Shown: positions 25,647-34,695, counted from the first letter of the stretch. The stretch: 41,850 nt of DNA from Lachnospiraceae bacterium (GCA_022781395.1 JALETS010000054.1:1-41850); one strand, 5' to 3'. Translations and numbers: made by a program. Notes: generated by a model not told the origin, from the sequence alone.

Positions 25647-27128
25647 TTATATACTTTGATCCGGCAGTTTCTTCTCTGCTGCATTCTGAAATGCATTGAC
25701 TGCTTTTGCTGCAACAGGAATTGGAATATTGGTTCCGGCGCCTGCTACGCAACCGCCCGGGCAGGCCATACCTTCGATCAGGCATCCATTTTTCTTGCCT
25801 GCCTTGGCAAGCATCAGCATCTTCTTACATTCTGCAAGACTCTCCGCATGTTCAATATTAACCTCCACATCCGGATAATACTCTCTCACACATTCCTCAA
25901 TGGCACTCGCCACACCACCTGCCACACCATATCCTCTTCCGGCCCCGGTAGCACCCTTTAATTCATCCATTGCCTGTATTTCATTGAGCAAAATTCCTCT
26001 TGCCTCAAAGATACCTGCCAGTTCCTCAAAGGTAATAACAAAATCCACATCAGAACGAATCGTTCTTCTGGATGCCTCCAGTTTCTTGGAAGCACAGGGT
26101 CCAATGAAAACTACTCTTGCATCAGGATGTTCTTTCTTGATGACACGGGCTGTTGCCACCATAGGAGTAAGGGCATTGGATATCTTATCAATTGTCTCCG
26201 GAAAGAACTTCTTCGCCAGTACAGACCAGGACGGACAACAGGAAGTCAGGCTGAAAGGCAGCTTGCCTGTAGCAACTTCTTTGACATAGTGCTCTGCTTC
26301 TGCAATAGCGCCCATATCCGCGCCAATGGCAGTTTCATATACATCAAAAAAACCTAATTCTTTTAATGCTGTTTTAAACATATCCGGTGTAACATCCGGT
26401 CCGAACTGCCCTACAAAAGCAGGCGCAACCTGTGCAATAATCTTGTGACCGGACTGCATGGAACGAATTAACTGGAATATCTGAGACTTGTCCGCAATCG
26501 CACCGAAAGGACAGCTTACCATACATTGCCCACAGGATACACACAATTCACTGTCGATAACAGCTCGCTTCTTATCATCATTCTTGATTGCATTTACACC
26601 ACATGCAGCCGCACAGGGTCTTACCTGATGGGATATGGCATCATAAGGGCATACAGCCTTACATTTACCACATTTAATACATTTCTCCTGATCGATAACG
26701 GATTTGCCGTTCTTCATGGAGATGGCACCTCTTGGACATACCTCTCTGCAGGGGTGTGCCACACATCCCATGCACAGGTCCGTGACATAGTAGCAGTTTT
26801 CAGGACATGCATTACATGCGGATGGAATAACCTGCATAAGCGGCGGTTCATAATATTTCTCTGAAATATTACTCTCTTCCAATCCCTGGGTTAGGTGAAC
26901 CGGCTGATTCTCAGGGCGAAGGGATAATCCCATCGCAAGACGTATCCTCTCACGGACAATCGCACGCTCTCTATAGATGCTTTCATATTCGGATTCATCA
27001 TAATCTATAATCTTATAGGGAAGTGCCTCAATATCATCCTTCAGATTCTCCGAATGATAGGCCAGAGCAGCTACTTCTTTAAATATCCTTCTTCTGTTTT
27101 TGCGAACCTGCGTATCAATTCCTCTCAT
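25647..27128 (-). CDS. Monomeric [FeFe] hydrogenase, group B type
   Basis: A 493-aa iron hydrogenase. The N-terminal region (about 100-220) carries many [4Fe-4S] Cys: CNACPENCYYV, CMGCVAHPCREVCP, CIKCGKCKAVCP and CVSCGQCMVSCP. The H-cluster motifs follow as TSCCPSW (L1), GPCASKKLEA (L2) and EGMACPGGCVAGAG (L3). The Gly in place of Met in L2 and the Ala-Gly in L3 fit group B rather than the prototype group A enzymes. It probably evolves H2 from ferredoxin. ATG 27128 follows CGGAGGAAAAT closely, so an ATG at 27146 is rejected. A large hairpin ends 19 nt before the start codon. HydEFG maturases are not in the window. Confidence 0.9.
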   Translation of the reverse strand: MRGIDTQVRKNRRRIFKEVAALAYHSENLKDDIEALPYKIIDYDESEYESIYRERAIVRERIRLAMGLSLRPENQPVHLTQGLEESNISEKYYEPPLMQVIPSACNACPENCYYVTDLCMGCVAHPCREVCPRGAISMKNGKSVIDQEKCIKCGKCKAVCPYDAISHQVRPCAAACGVNAIKNDDKKRAVIDSELCVSCGQCMVSCPFGAIADKSQIFQLIRSMQSGHKIIAQVAPAFVGQFGPDVTPDMFKTALKELGFFDVYETAIGADMGAIAEAEHYVKEVATGKLPFSLTSCCPSWSVLAKKFFPETIDKISNALTPMVATARVIKKEHPDARVVFIGPCASKKLEASRRTIRSDVDFVITFEELAGIFEARGILLNEIQAMDELKGATGAGRGYGVAGGVASAIEECVREYYPDVEVNIEHAESLAECKKMLMLAKAGKKNGCLIEGMACPGGCVAGAGTNIPIPVAAKAVNAFQNAAEKKLPDQSI

Positions 27129-27146
27129 ATTTTCCTCCGTATGCAT

Positions 27147-27194
27147 AAAAATCCCCGTAAGCGGACATGTCTATTTTTACACAAACTTACGGGG
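27147..27194 (-). terminator. Inverted repeat between the ABC operon and the hydrogenase gene
   Basis: CCCCGTAAG (27153-27161) and CTTACGGGG (27186-27194) are perfect 9-bp arms around a 24-nt loop, followed on the minus strand by ATTTTT. It probably terminates the ABC transporter operon. Because it ends 19 nt before the hydrogenase ATG it could also act as an attenuator. Confidence 0.7.
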
Positions 27195-27236
27195 AAATCA
27201 AGCATATTTGCTTTGAACTTATTTTTTTCTGCAGGC

Positions 27237-29360
27237 TTATTTCTTGCGACGTTTCAGCCAGATGATCAATCCGGCTATCAAAGAACCCATAGGCAGGATA
27301 AAAATTGCAATAATACCAGACAGATAAACGATTTTGGCATTGAAAATCAGATTGCCAATCTCAAAACTTTTGGACGGAATCGCAACGGAATTATCATGAT
27401 CTGCCAGGGAACTGATAATACTGCAGAAGAACTTCACATTATATCCCGGGACCATATCATCTGCCGTAGTAGTAAACATACTCTCGTTGGCAACAAACAG
27501 CGCCTTTGATACTTCTCCCTGATCTGTTGTCTTTTCAGCACGCAAACTGATGACAAAAGGTCCGTCTATATCATCGGCAGATTTACTATAGTCTTCCGCT
27601 CCTGTTATATTTACTTTGCTGAAAGCACTGTCACTGGTTGTCAATAGAGGCGTATAAGAAACACCTTCTGTCTCTTCATCATAAGACAGTCCGCGGGAAA
27701 GCGGTGCAAAAACCTCGCCTTCTGTAATTCTCTGTGTCACTTCATCATAAGCGATCTCCGGGAAGAGATAATATGGGCTCTGATAATAATAATTCCTGTC
27801 TCCTTCCACGATCATACCATCTACGACAGAGACACCATAAAAATCCAAAATACGCTCAAACTGTTCCATACTCTGATCTGTAAAAGTTGGAAGCAGGAAA
27901 GCATTTCCACCCTGTGCCAGATATGCAATCACTTTATCTGCATCCTCTTTTGAAAAATCACTGGTCGGTGCATTGATAATAATCCCCTGGGCATCTTCCG
28001 GTATGGCATCTACCGAATGCAGCGTTAATTCTTCATATGTTACATTTTCCTTGGTAAGAGCATTCAGAAAGGCATCCTCAAATTCCAGTTCTCCATGTCC
28101 TGTAGTAATATAAAATTTAGGAATGTCTTCTGTGGTAACATATGCAATAGCAGATGCAATCTGACCTTCCCCATCATAGCCGGTCATTTCATAATTGTAA
28201 GTAGAATAATTTATCTCATAAGTATAGAGCTTATTATAATCTACAACAATACTATTCTTCGGTCCGACTACTATCAAACTATTATTGGCAGGTTCTTCAC
28301 TAGTATAATTTATATAAAATTTCGGATTAGCCACCGGACTGACATACTCTACCTTAATATGGTCCGACAAACCTTTAAGCTGTGTCAGTGTCTTATCAAC
28401 TCCGTCATCTTTGGATGCCTCTTCCGTCAAAACATAAATAGTAATATCATCTGTAAGATTCGATATCATTTCTTTGGTATCATCTGTCAGCGTATAAAGC
28501 TTGTTGGCAGTCACATCATAAGAGGTATACTGATCCGGTACATAATTTAAACCCAAATTAATACCAAATGTCACTGCAGCCATAAGAAGAATTGTGGCAA
28601 TGCTGTATGCCCCCAGCTTAATTCCCTTACCGGATACACTATACCGGCGTTTCTGTATGGACTGTGTTGTACAGAATAATACGAAAACTGTCAGCGTAAT
28701 ATAGTATGCTACGGCTTCTACCTGGAAATAACCACTGGAAAGCATATCAAACCTGCTTACCATATCAAAACAGTATAATACCTTGGATAATATTTCAGAA
28801 AACAAAGTAGTGCCTGAACTTGATAATATGTTACAAAGTCCCGACATAATGTAACCTAAAAACAGTACCACCATGGTTAGAACAGCTGCAATCACTACAC
28901 TCTCCGTCAAAGAAGAAAGGAATAATCCGACAGCCAGTGCCAGGCAGCCATATAAGAAAAATCCTAATAAAGAGCTATAAGATATTCCAAGCTGGAACTC
29001 TCCTGCCTGCATCAAAGCAAAGGGTGTAAGCCCTATAATAACTGTAGGAATTGCAAGTACTGTTACAAGTGCAAAATACTTACCCATAACAATCTTTCCT
29101 ACGGAAACAGGGGCTGTTAAAATCAACTGGTCTGTTTTATACTTCCGTTCCTCCGAAAGACTTCGCATGGTCAGGATCGGAATCGTGATAATAAACAGAA
29201 ATACAATGCTTTGCAATACATAGGATATAGTAGGATAGCCTGCCAGCATATTAAATACCGTAAAGTAGATTCCCATCATAAATAGCGTTGCTGCAATAAA
29301 TAACCATCCGACAAAGGAATGGAAGAAGGATTTCAGTTCTCTTTTATAAATTGCTATCAT
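27237..29360 (-). CDS. ABC-2 permease fused to a GldG-like domain
   Basis: A 707-aa membrane protein. Residues 1-240 form an ABC-2 type permease with six helices (starting MIAIYKRELKSFFHSF; LSEERKYKTDQLILTAPVS is the typical permease loop). After a further helix (about 255-280) comes an extracytoplasmic GldG-like/DUF4350 region (YVPDQYTSYDVTANKLYTL, DITIYVLTEE, TTGHGELEFE). One C-terminal helix ends in KRRKK. The fusion merges GldF- and GldG-like parts, which in Bacteroidetes are two proteins. ATG 29360 has GGAGG 9 nt upstream and overlaps the ATPase gene by 17 nt. The substrate is unknown; gliding is unlikely in this lineage. Confidence 0.87.
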   Translation of the reverse strand: MIAIYKRELKSFFHSFVGWLFIAATLFMMGIYFTVFNMLAGYPTISYVLQSIVFLFIITIPILTMRSLSEERKYKTDQLILTAPVSVGKIVMGKYFALVTVLAIPTVIIGLTPFALMQAGEFQLGISYSSLLGFFLYGCLALAVGLFLSSLTESVVIAAVLTMVVLFLGYIMSGLCNILSSSGTTLFSEILSKVLYCFDMVSRFDMLSSGYFQVEAVAYYITLTVFVLFCTTQSIQKRRYSVSGKGIKLGAYSIATILLMAAVTFGINLGLNYVPDQYTSYDVTANKLYTLTDDTKEMISNLTDDITIYVLTEEASKDDGVDKTLTQLKGLSDHIKVEYVSPVANPKFYINYTSEEPANNSLIVVGPKNSIVVDYNKLYTYEINYSTYNYEMTGYDGEGQIASAIAYVTTEDIPKFYITTGHGELEFEDAFLNALTKENVTYEELTLHSVDAIPEDAQGIIINAPTSDFSKEDADKVIAYLAQGGNAFLLPTFTDQSMEQFERILDFYGVSVVDGMIVEGDRNYYYQSPYYLFPEIAYDEVTQRITEGEVFAPLSRGLSYDEETEGVSYTPLLTTSDSAFSKVNITGAEDYSKSADDIDGPFVISLRAEKTTDQGEVSKALFVANESMFTTTADDMVPGYNVKFFCSIISSLADHDNSVAIPSKSFEIGNLIFNAKIVYLSGIIAIFILPMGSLIAGLIIWLKRRKK

Positions 29361-30330
29361 TGTCTGCATCCTCCTTTTCATCATCTTCATCCTCTCCCTG
29401 CACATCAGTCAGCTCAAGGAAAATATCCTCCAAAGACTTTTCAAGTCTGTTCATGGAAAGAATCGGCAGTCCGGCTCCGGATAATGCCACAGAAAGTTCC
29501 TTACGGATATCTATATTATCCTTCGTTGCAATTCGGATTTTAATACTATTTTCTTCCTCTGCATCTTCAAAGGTGTATGATTCGATCTGTTCCATTTGCT
29601 TAAGCACTTCTTCAGCCTGTGCTGTATCGCCAAGTACAGTCATCTCAAGCTCTATCTTAACCTGCATCATATTCTGTAAATCTTCAGGGGAACCGCTAGC
29701 CACAAGCTTTCCCTTTGAAATGATCATAATATGGTCGCAGACTGCACTGATTTCAGACAGAATATGAGAGCTTAAAATGACAGTATGCTCTTCTGACAGA
29801 CTCTTGATCAAATCACGCATTTCAATAATCTGCTTGGGATCTAATCCTACCATTGGTTCATCCAGAATAATCACCTCAGGATAACCGATTAAAGCCTGTG
29901 CCAGCCCGACACGCTGCTTATATCCTTTTGAAAGGTTTTTGATCAGACGTTCTTCCACATCATCAAGCTGCATCTTACCAATGATTGCTTCCACATGCCC
30001 GGCTCGTACATCCCTCGGTATCTTCTTAAGTTCAGCCACAAACATCAGATATTCCCATACCGTCATATCTGTATACAAAGGTGGCAGTTCCGGCAGATAC
30101 CCGATACACTGCTTAGCCTTAACCGGCTCCTTCAGAATATCATATCCGTTGATCGTCACTGTACCACTGCTGGCAGCGATATAACCGGTCATAATATTCA
30201 TTGTGGTAGATTTACCGGCACCATTGGGCCCCAGGAAGCCGTAAATCTGTCCTTTCTCCACAGTAAACGACAAATCATCAACAGCCGTATGATTCCCATA
30301 TTTTTTTACTAAGTTTTCTACTTGTATCAC
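29344..30330 (-). CDS. ABC transporter ATP-binding protein
   Basis: A 328-aa ATPase of the ABC-2/GldA-like type. Walker A is GPNGAGKST, the signature is NLSKGYKQRVGLAQAL, Walker B is VIILDEPMVGLDP and the H-loop is ILSSHIL. Beyond residue 220 an extra regulatory domain ends in an acidic tail (GEDEDDEKEDADNDSNL). The start is GTG at 30330, 7 nt after GGGAGGAG; an ATG at 30357 lies upstream of that site and is rejected. It drives the fused permease encoded by the overlapping downstream gene. Confidence 0.93.
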   Translation of the reverse strand: MIQVENLVKKYGNHTAVDDLSFTVEKGQIYGFLGPNGAGKSTTMNIMTGYIAASSGTVTINGYDILKEPVKAKQCIGYLPELPPLYTDMTVWEYLMFVAELKKIPRDVRAGHVEAIIGKMQLDDVEERLIKNLSKGYKQRVGLAQALIGYPEVIILDEPMVGLDPKQIIEMRDLIKSLSEEHTVILSSHILSEISAVCDHIMIISKGKLVASGSPEDLQNMMQVKIELEMTVLGDTAQAEEVLKQMEQIESYTFEDAEEENSIKIRIATKDNIDIRKELSVALSGAGLPILSMNRLEKSLEDIFLELTDVQGEDEDDEKEDADNDSNL

Positions 30331-30528
30331 AGAAAACTCCTCCCTTCTGCTTAACAAACGCTCTTTTCAAAATATCAGATAAATGTGTCTCTATTCGTAT
30401 CAAAGTGTGAACAATCTGTGTCCACTGGCAATGCAGTCATCCGATATTTCTTTCCACAGAAAACACACTGCAACGATTATATCATATTATAGTAGTAAAA
30501 ACATCAATTAAAAACAGGAAGGTATCTT

Positions 30529-30702
30529 ATGAAGGATTATATGTACAAAGAAAACCTTGTCAATTTCCCACTTGCGATGGCATATGTCCCTATGCAGCAG
30601 TTTAATGGCATCTGTGATAATCTGGAAGAAGCATTCTGCGACGGAACCGTTTTCCCGGAATTGAATAAACCTTTTACAGGCAGGAGGTGCTGCAAGAAAT
30701 GA
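30529..30702 (+). CDS. cotJA: Spore coat protein CotJA
   Basis: A 57-aa protein with the CotJA pattern (NFPLAMAYVPMQQFNGIC, then GTVFPELNKPF). It is the first gene of a cotJABC operon. A GGAAGG site precedes the ATG, and the stop overlaps the cotJB start (ATGA). CotJ proteins are part of the inner spore coat and are normally made in the mother cell under sigma-E. I see only a weak sigma-E-like pattern (GATATTT, 14 nt, CACACT) near 30441. It is shorter than the B. subtilis protein (about 82 aa). Confidence 0.85.
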   Translation: MKDYMYKENLVNFPLAMAYVPMQQFNGICDNLEEAFCDGTVFPELNKPFTGRRCCKK

Positions 30703-30977
30703 TGAATATGCATTTTGCCAATGAACAGGAGAAAATGCTCCATGATATTAATCTGCTCTCCTTTGTTGTTGTAGAACTGAATCTATATCTGGATACTCAT
30801 CCGGATGACCGTAATGCCATGGAATATTTTAATCATTATAATCGTATGACGAATCAGGCTAAAAAAGAATATTCTGCCAAATACGGTCCGCTTACAATTT
30901 CCTGCGCTGACACCTCAGAATGCAGCGACTGGAAATGGGCGCTTAGTCCAATGCCATGGGAAGGAGGATGCAAATAA
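30699..30977 (+). CDS. cotJB: Spore coat protein CotJB
   Basis: A 92-aa CotJB. The family block is DINLLSFVVVELNLYLDTHPDD, with EYFNHYNRM next and WPWEGG-like SPMPWEGGCK at the end. ATG 30699 overlaps the cotJA stop; a GTG at 30687 sits on the AGGAGG site itself and is rejected. It shares one base with cotJC (TAATG). It is needed for CotJC assembly in the spore coat of Bacillus; here the same is inferred. Confidence 0.9.
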   Translation: MMNMHFANEQEKMLHDINLLSFVVVELNLYLDTHPDDRNAMEYFNHYNRMTNQAKKEYSAKYGPLTISCADTSECSDWKWALSPMPWEGGCK

Positions 30978-31588
30978 TGTGGAATTATGAAAAAAGATTA
31001 CAGTTTCCGGTTAATATTACTAATCCCAATGCCAAACTGGCACAGGTCATTATAAGCCAATATGGAGGACCGGACGGTGAAATGGGTGCATCCATGCGTT
31101 ATCTCTCCCAGAGATATGCCTCTCCTTACCGCGAAGTTTCCGCCATTCTGACGGATATCGGCACGGAGGAACTGGCACATTTAGAGATGGTTGCTACTAT
31201 TGTTCACCAGTTGACCAAAGATCTGTCTATGGAAGAAATCGAAGAATCCGGATTTGCGAACTACTATGTAGACCATACTGTGGGCATCTGGCCACAGGCT
31301 GCCGGCGGTGTTCCGTTCAATGCCTGTGAATTCCAGTCTAAAGGTGATATAATTACCGATCTGGTTGAGGATATGGCTGCCGAACAGAAAGCCCGTACTA
31401 CTTACGACAACATCCTGCGTCTTATTCACGACCAGGAGATCTGTGAACCAATTAAATTCCTGCGTGCCCGTGAAGTCGTACACTTCCAGAGATTCGGTGA
31501 AGCTCTTCGTATTGTGCAGGATAAATTAAACTCCAAGAACTTCTATGCATTCAATCCCGGTTTTGATTGCAATGAATGTAAGATATGA
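30977..31588 (+). CDS. cotJC: Spore coat manganese catalase CotJC
   Basis: A 203-aa ferritin-like manganese catalase. The metal-binding helices are visible: GTEELAHLEMVATI, DMAAEQKARTTYDN and REVVHFQRFGEAL. The opening MWNYEKRLQFPVNITNPNAKLAQ is typical of CotJC. It contributes peroxide resistance to spores. ATG 30977 is preferred (GGAGG 9 nt upstream) to 30956. A bidirectional terminator follows, shared with the convergent guanylyltransferase gene. Confidence 0.95.
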   Translation: MWNYEKRLQFPVNITNPNAKLAQVIISQYGGPDGEMGASMRYLSQRYASPYREVSAILTDIGTEELAHLEMVATIVHQLTKDLSMEEIEESGFANYYVDHTVGIWPQAAGGVPFNACEFQSKGDIITDLVEDMAAEQKARTTYDNILRLIHDQEICEPIKFLRAREVVHFQRFGEALRIVQDKLNSKNFYAFNPGFDCNECKI

Positions 31589-31589
31589 T

Positions 31590-31629
31590 AAAAAAATCCC
31601 GGAAGGCTTCCTGCTTTCCGGGAAATGTT
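31590..31629. terminator. Bidirectional terminator between cotJC and the guanylyltransferase gene
   Basis: TCCCGGAA and TTCCGGGA (31597-31604 and 31616-31623) form an 8-bp stem. On the minus strand it is followed by seven T, giving a strong terminator for the guanylyltransferase gene; on the plus strand the T-run is weaker. Confidence 0.88.
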
Positions 31630-31630
31630 T

Positions 31631-32953
31631 CTAAATAGCCAATTCATATTTCTGCTTATCGTGTACGCTGATCTCCTTACCAATCTGAACCTCAATCACT
31701 TTAATCTCGGTTGTCGCTATAATCGTATGCTTGCAGCCTGCCTTCATGGTTACCACATCTCCGGCCTTAACCGCACGCTGCACTCCGTCAATGATCACAA
31801 CACCTTCACCAGAGATGACATTCCAGATTTCATCCCGTCTTTCATGGCTGTGATAATTCATCTTATGTCCAGGATTCAGCGTAACCTTTACTGTAATGCT
31901 GTCATCCTCTATATCAAGGACACGGTAGCTCCCCCATGATTTCTCCGCAAACATTATCTGTCCGTCCAGTTTATCAACAAAGGGCTTAATATAGCTGGAC
32001 TGTTCCTTATCAGAAACCAGAATACCCTCCGGTGAAGCGGACACCACGACATCTTTAAGTCCCATACACAGAATCGGTACATCCAGTTCATTAACTACAT
32101 GCACATTTTCACAGTTATTATTTAGAATAGCTTCTCCAATGGTTTCTTCTTCCATCGCTTCGGTCAAGGTGTTCCATGTTCCGAGGTCTTTCCACTCTCC
32201 CGCAAAGCGCTGAACCTGAATCTTTGGTTCCTTTTCAACAACTGCATAATCAAAGCTGATTTTTTTCAAAGTATCATATTTAGCATAGAGATCATGATAA
32301 TCCGTAAAGTCAATCAATTCATGGGCTCTCTGTAATACATACTTAAGACGATATGCAAATACACCACCATTCCAGAGCGCTCCCTGCGCAATATAGGTTT
32401 TCGCCGTTTCCATATCCGGTTTCTCCTTAAAAGTCTCCACCATACTGGTAGGCTCTTTGGACACCGGAACGATATATCCATATTTCTCACTCGGATAAGT
32501 GGGTTCTACCCCCATTAAAACAAGATTTGCTTCACCCTTCTCTGCCTGCTCCCCCAGTTTTTTCAGGGCATCAAAGTAGGCATCATCCACATAAGGATCT
32601 ACCGGGCAGACTACTACAGTCTCTTCCTCAGACACGCCCTGTACATCATGCAGATAAGCGGTTGCCAGCGCAATTGCCGGAAACGTATCTCTTCTGCATG
32701 GTTCTACACTAATACCAACATTCTCTCCAAGCTGATTATGTATCGCAGACACCTGGGTTTTGGATGTCGCAATCGTTACCATTGCATCTGCGTCAATTTG
32801 TTTAATTTGTCGATAAACACGCTGAACCATAGATTCATATTCATTTTCCGGACCGGGCTTTTTAAAAATTTTGATAAACTGTTTGGAGCGGATATCATTG
32901 GATAGCGGCCACAGTCTTTTGCCGGAGCCACCGGATAATAATACTATATTCAT
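31631..32953 (-). CDS. Mannose-1-phosphate guanylyltransferase with cupin domain (ManC/type II)
   Basis: A 440-aa protein making GDP-mannose from mannose-1-phosphate and GTP. The nucleotidyltransferase domain has GGSGKRLWPLSND and RSKQFIKIF at the start and PVDPYVDD in the middle. The C-terminal cupin (about 335-430; WGSYRVLD, GHKMNYHSHERRDEIWNVISG) is the mannose-6-phosphate isomerase type II domain. So the protein may be bifunctional. The cupin has the HSH and E metal-ligand pattern, so it is likely active. The ATG at 32953 is chosen over a TTG at 32971 because it begins the conserved domain; the ribosome binding site is weak. It is a single gene with its own promoter. The mannose may feed cell-surface glycans. 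Confidence 0.9.
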   Translation of the reverse strand: MNIVLLSGGSGKRLWPLSNDIRSKQFIKIFKKPGPENEYESMVQRVYRQIKQIDADAMVTIATSKTQVSAIHNQLGENVGISVEPCRRDTFPAIALATAYLHDVQGVSEEETVVVCPVDPYVDDAYFDALKKLGEQAEKGEANLVLMGVEPTYPSEKYGYIVPVSKEPTSMVETFKEKPDMETAKTYIAQGALWNGGVFAYRLKYVLQRAHELIDFTDYHDLYAKYDTLKKISFDYAVVEKEPKIQVQRFAGEWKDLGTWNTLTEAMEEETIGEAILNNNCENVHVVNELDVPILCMGLKDVVVSASPEGILVSDKEQSSYIKPFVDKLDGQIMFAEKSWGSYRVLDIEDDSITVKVTLNPGHKMNYHSHERRDEIWNVISGEGVVIIDGVQRAVKAGDVVTMKAGCKHTIIATTEIKVIEVQIGKEISVHDKQKYELAI

Positions 32954-33038
32954 GCGAATTCTTATATGCAATCGTCAGAAACTAAATCACATATTTTCCC
33001 TTTCTGTTTAATAGTAAAACAATAAATTGTATAAAATC

Positions 33039-33067
33039 ATTATATAATACGGACTATAACTTTTCAA
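33039..33067 (-). promoter_or_regulatory. Sigma-A promoter of the guanylyltransferase gene
   Basis: On the minus strand TTGAAA (33067-33062), a 17-nt spacer and a perfect TATAAT (33044-33039). This gives a leader of about 80 nt to ATG 32953. Confidence 0.8.
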
Positions 33068-33101
33068 TCAAAACCCGACAGATCCATACCGCCCCACATT
33101 C

Positions 33102-34613
33102 TTATTTCTTTGCTTCCGGCAGACGTAATCTCAGAAACCTCTTCATCAGTTGTTTGAAGTTAAAGGGTAGGAGCGGATAAATATAGCTTTTATCAGATAG
33201 CGTCTTATTGCAGACTATAGAAACAATAAAAATAATAATCGCCGCAATATAACCGTAAATTCCGAACATTGCTGTTAGAATCAGATTAATGATTCGCATG
33301 AATTTCAGTGCATATCCAAGCTCGTAGTTTTGCTGAGTATAATTGGCAAGGGCAACGAAAGCCATATATAACATAACTTCCGAGTTAAACCAGCCACTGT
33401 TGACAGAGAACTCTCCTAATACCAGGGCAGCCATAACACTGAGGGGCGTACTGAGCATATTCGGTGTATTGACTGCGGCCAGTTTTAAGCCGTCTATCGC
33501 CAGTTCAAGAATCAGAAACTGTGCTAATAAAGGAATGTTAACTGTCTCCTGAACCATAATGAATTGGAAAGATTCGGGTATCCATTGGGGATTCAACATA
33601 AGCAGCAAAAAGGTAGGTGTCATGATATAGGTTAATATAGATATCAGGAATCTGGACAGACGCAGGTAAGTTCCGGTAATCGGTGGGAAATAATAATCGT
33701 CTGCTTCTTCCACAATATCAAAGATAGACGTAGGAATGATCATGGCAGAGGGCGAATTATCCACTAATATGACAATATCCCCTTCCAGTACCTGTGCCGC
33801 TGCCACATCCGGTCTCTCTGTAAACTTAAATTTGGGAAAGGGATTGAACCATTTCCTCTGATAAAGACATTCTGCCAGACTTTCCTGATTCATCGTAAGG
33901 GCATCCACATGGATCTCTTCTATTTTTCTCTTGATGGAGTCCAGGAACTCATGATCAACCCGATTATCCATATAACATAATACGATATCGGTCTGTGAGC
34001 TTTTACCGGCATTCAACATTTCCATACGAAGTTCCGTACTGCGGATACGGCGTCTGATTAATGCAGTATTAAAAACTACGGTTTCTACGAAACCGTCTTT
34101 GGAACCACGCAGCGTCTTGTCCTTGTCCGGCTCATCCACACTTCTTGCGGGATACGTTCTGGAATCGATCAGGATACATCTGTCAAATCCGTCTATAAAA
34201 ACAGCAAAAACGCCTGACAGAATGTTATAGATAATGTCATCCCATTTATCTTTCAGATCAATTTCCACATAAGGCGTTGCCTTCTTGGCCATTTCATAGG
34301 CATTTTCCGGCATATCCTCCGGTTTGATATCAATAAAATACTGTAGAATCTTCATCATCAGCTCATCTTTACAAAATCCGTCAATAAAGTAAATACAAGC
34401 CTGTTTCCCACCCACTTCGATCACACGGTATACCACATCAAAGCTCACATCCGGCTCCATATGTTCTTTCATATATTCCATTGTATGCTGCAAAGATGTG
34501 GTCATTCGGTCATTGCCTGAGCTCCATATTTTACCGTATTCTCTCATATCCGTATACGGTTTTTGGTTTTGTTTACTTTGATTTTGTTTCTTAGGATTAT
34601 TCTGTTTCTGCAC
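33102..34613 (-). CDS. GerA-family spore germination protein
   Basis: A 503-aa GerAA-type subunit of a nutrient germination receptor. The N-terminal soluble half (residues about 1-270) contains DGFCKDELMMKIL and GSKDGFVETVVFNTALIRRRIRS. The membrane half starts near EGDIVILVDNSPSAMIIPTSIF and has about five helices, including TPLSVMAALVLGEFSVNSGWF. The start is probably GTG 34613, 10 nt after GGAAGGAG, or TTG 34619; an ATG at 34655 lies inside the dut hairpin upstream of that site. No gerAB or gerAC follows, so the subunit is an orphan here. Confidence 0.88.
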   Translation of the reverse strand: MQKQNNPKKQNQSKQNQKPYTDMREYGKIWSSGNDRMTTSLQHTMEYMKEHMEPDVSFDVVYRVIEVGGKQACIYFIDGFCKDELMMKILQYFIDIKPEDMPENAYEMAKKATPYVEIDLKDKWDDIIYNILSGVFAVFIDGFDRCILIDSRTYPARSVDEPDKDKTLRGSKDGFVETVVFNTALIRRRIRSTELRMEMLNAGKSSQTDIVLCYMDNRVDHEFLDSIKRKIEEIHVDALTMNQESLAECLYQRKWFNPFPKFKFTERPDVAAAQVLEGDIVILVDNSPSAMIIPTSIFDIVEEADDYYFPPITGTYLRLSRFLISILTYIMTPTFLLLMLNPQWIPESFQFIMVQETVNIPLLAQFLILELAIDGLKLAAVNTPNMLSTPLSVMAALVLGEFSVNSGWFNSEVMLYMAFVALANYTQQNYELGYALKFMRIINLILTAMFGIYGYIAAIIIFIVSIVCNKTLSDKSYIYPLLPFNFKQLMKRFLRLRLPEAKK

Positions 34614-34617
34614 CGTC

Positions 34618-34674
34618 AAAAAACTCCTTCCAGGACTAATACCATAGTTAACCATAGTATTCCTTGGAAGGAGT
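34618..34674 (-). terminator. Long hairpin after dut that contains the gerA-type ribosome binding site
   Basis: On the minus strand an outer stem of ACTCCTTCCA and TGGAAGGAGT encloses a second stem, AATACTATGGTT and AACTATGGTATT, with G-U pairs. A run of six T follows. It probably terminates nrdDG-dut. Its 3' arm holds GGAAGGAG, the ribosome binding site of the next gene. Confidence 0.8.
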
Positions 34675-34695
34675 CATATTATACCTTATAAGATA

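Noticed and set aside
30437-30470. Possible sigma-E promoter for cotJABC
   Set aside because: GATATTT, 14 nt, CACACT is only a partial match to the sigma-E consensus, so it is mentioned in the cotJA entry but not listed as a feature.
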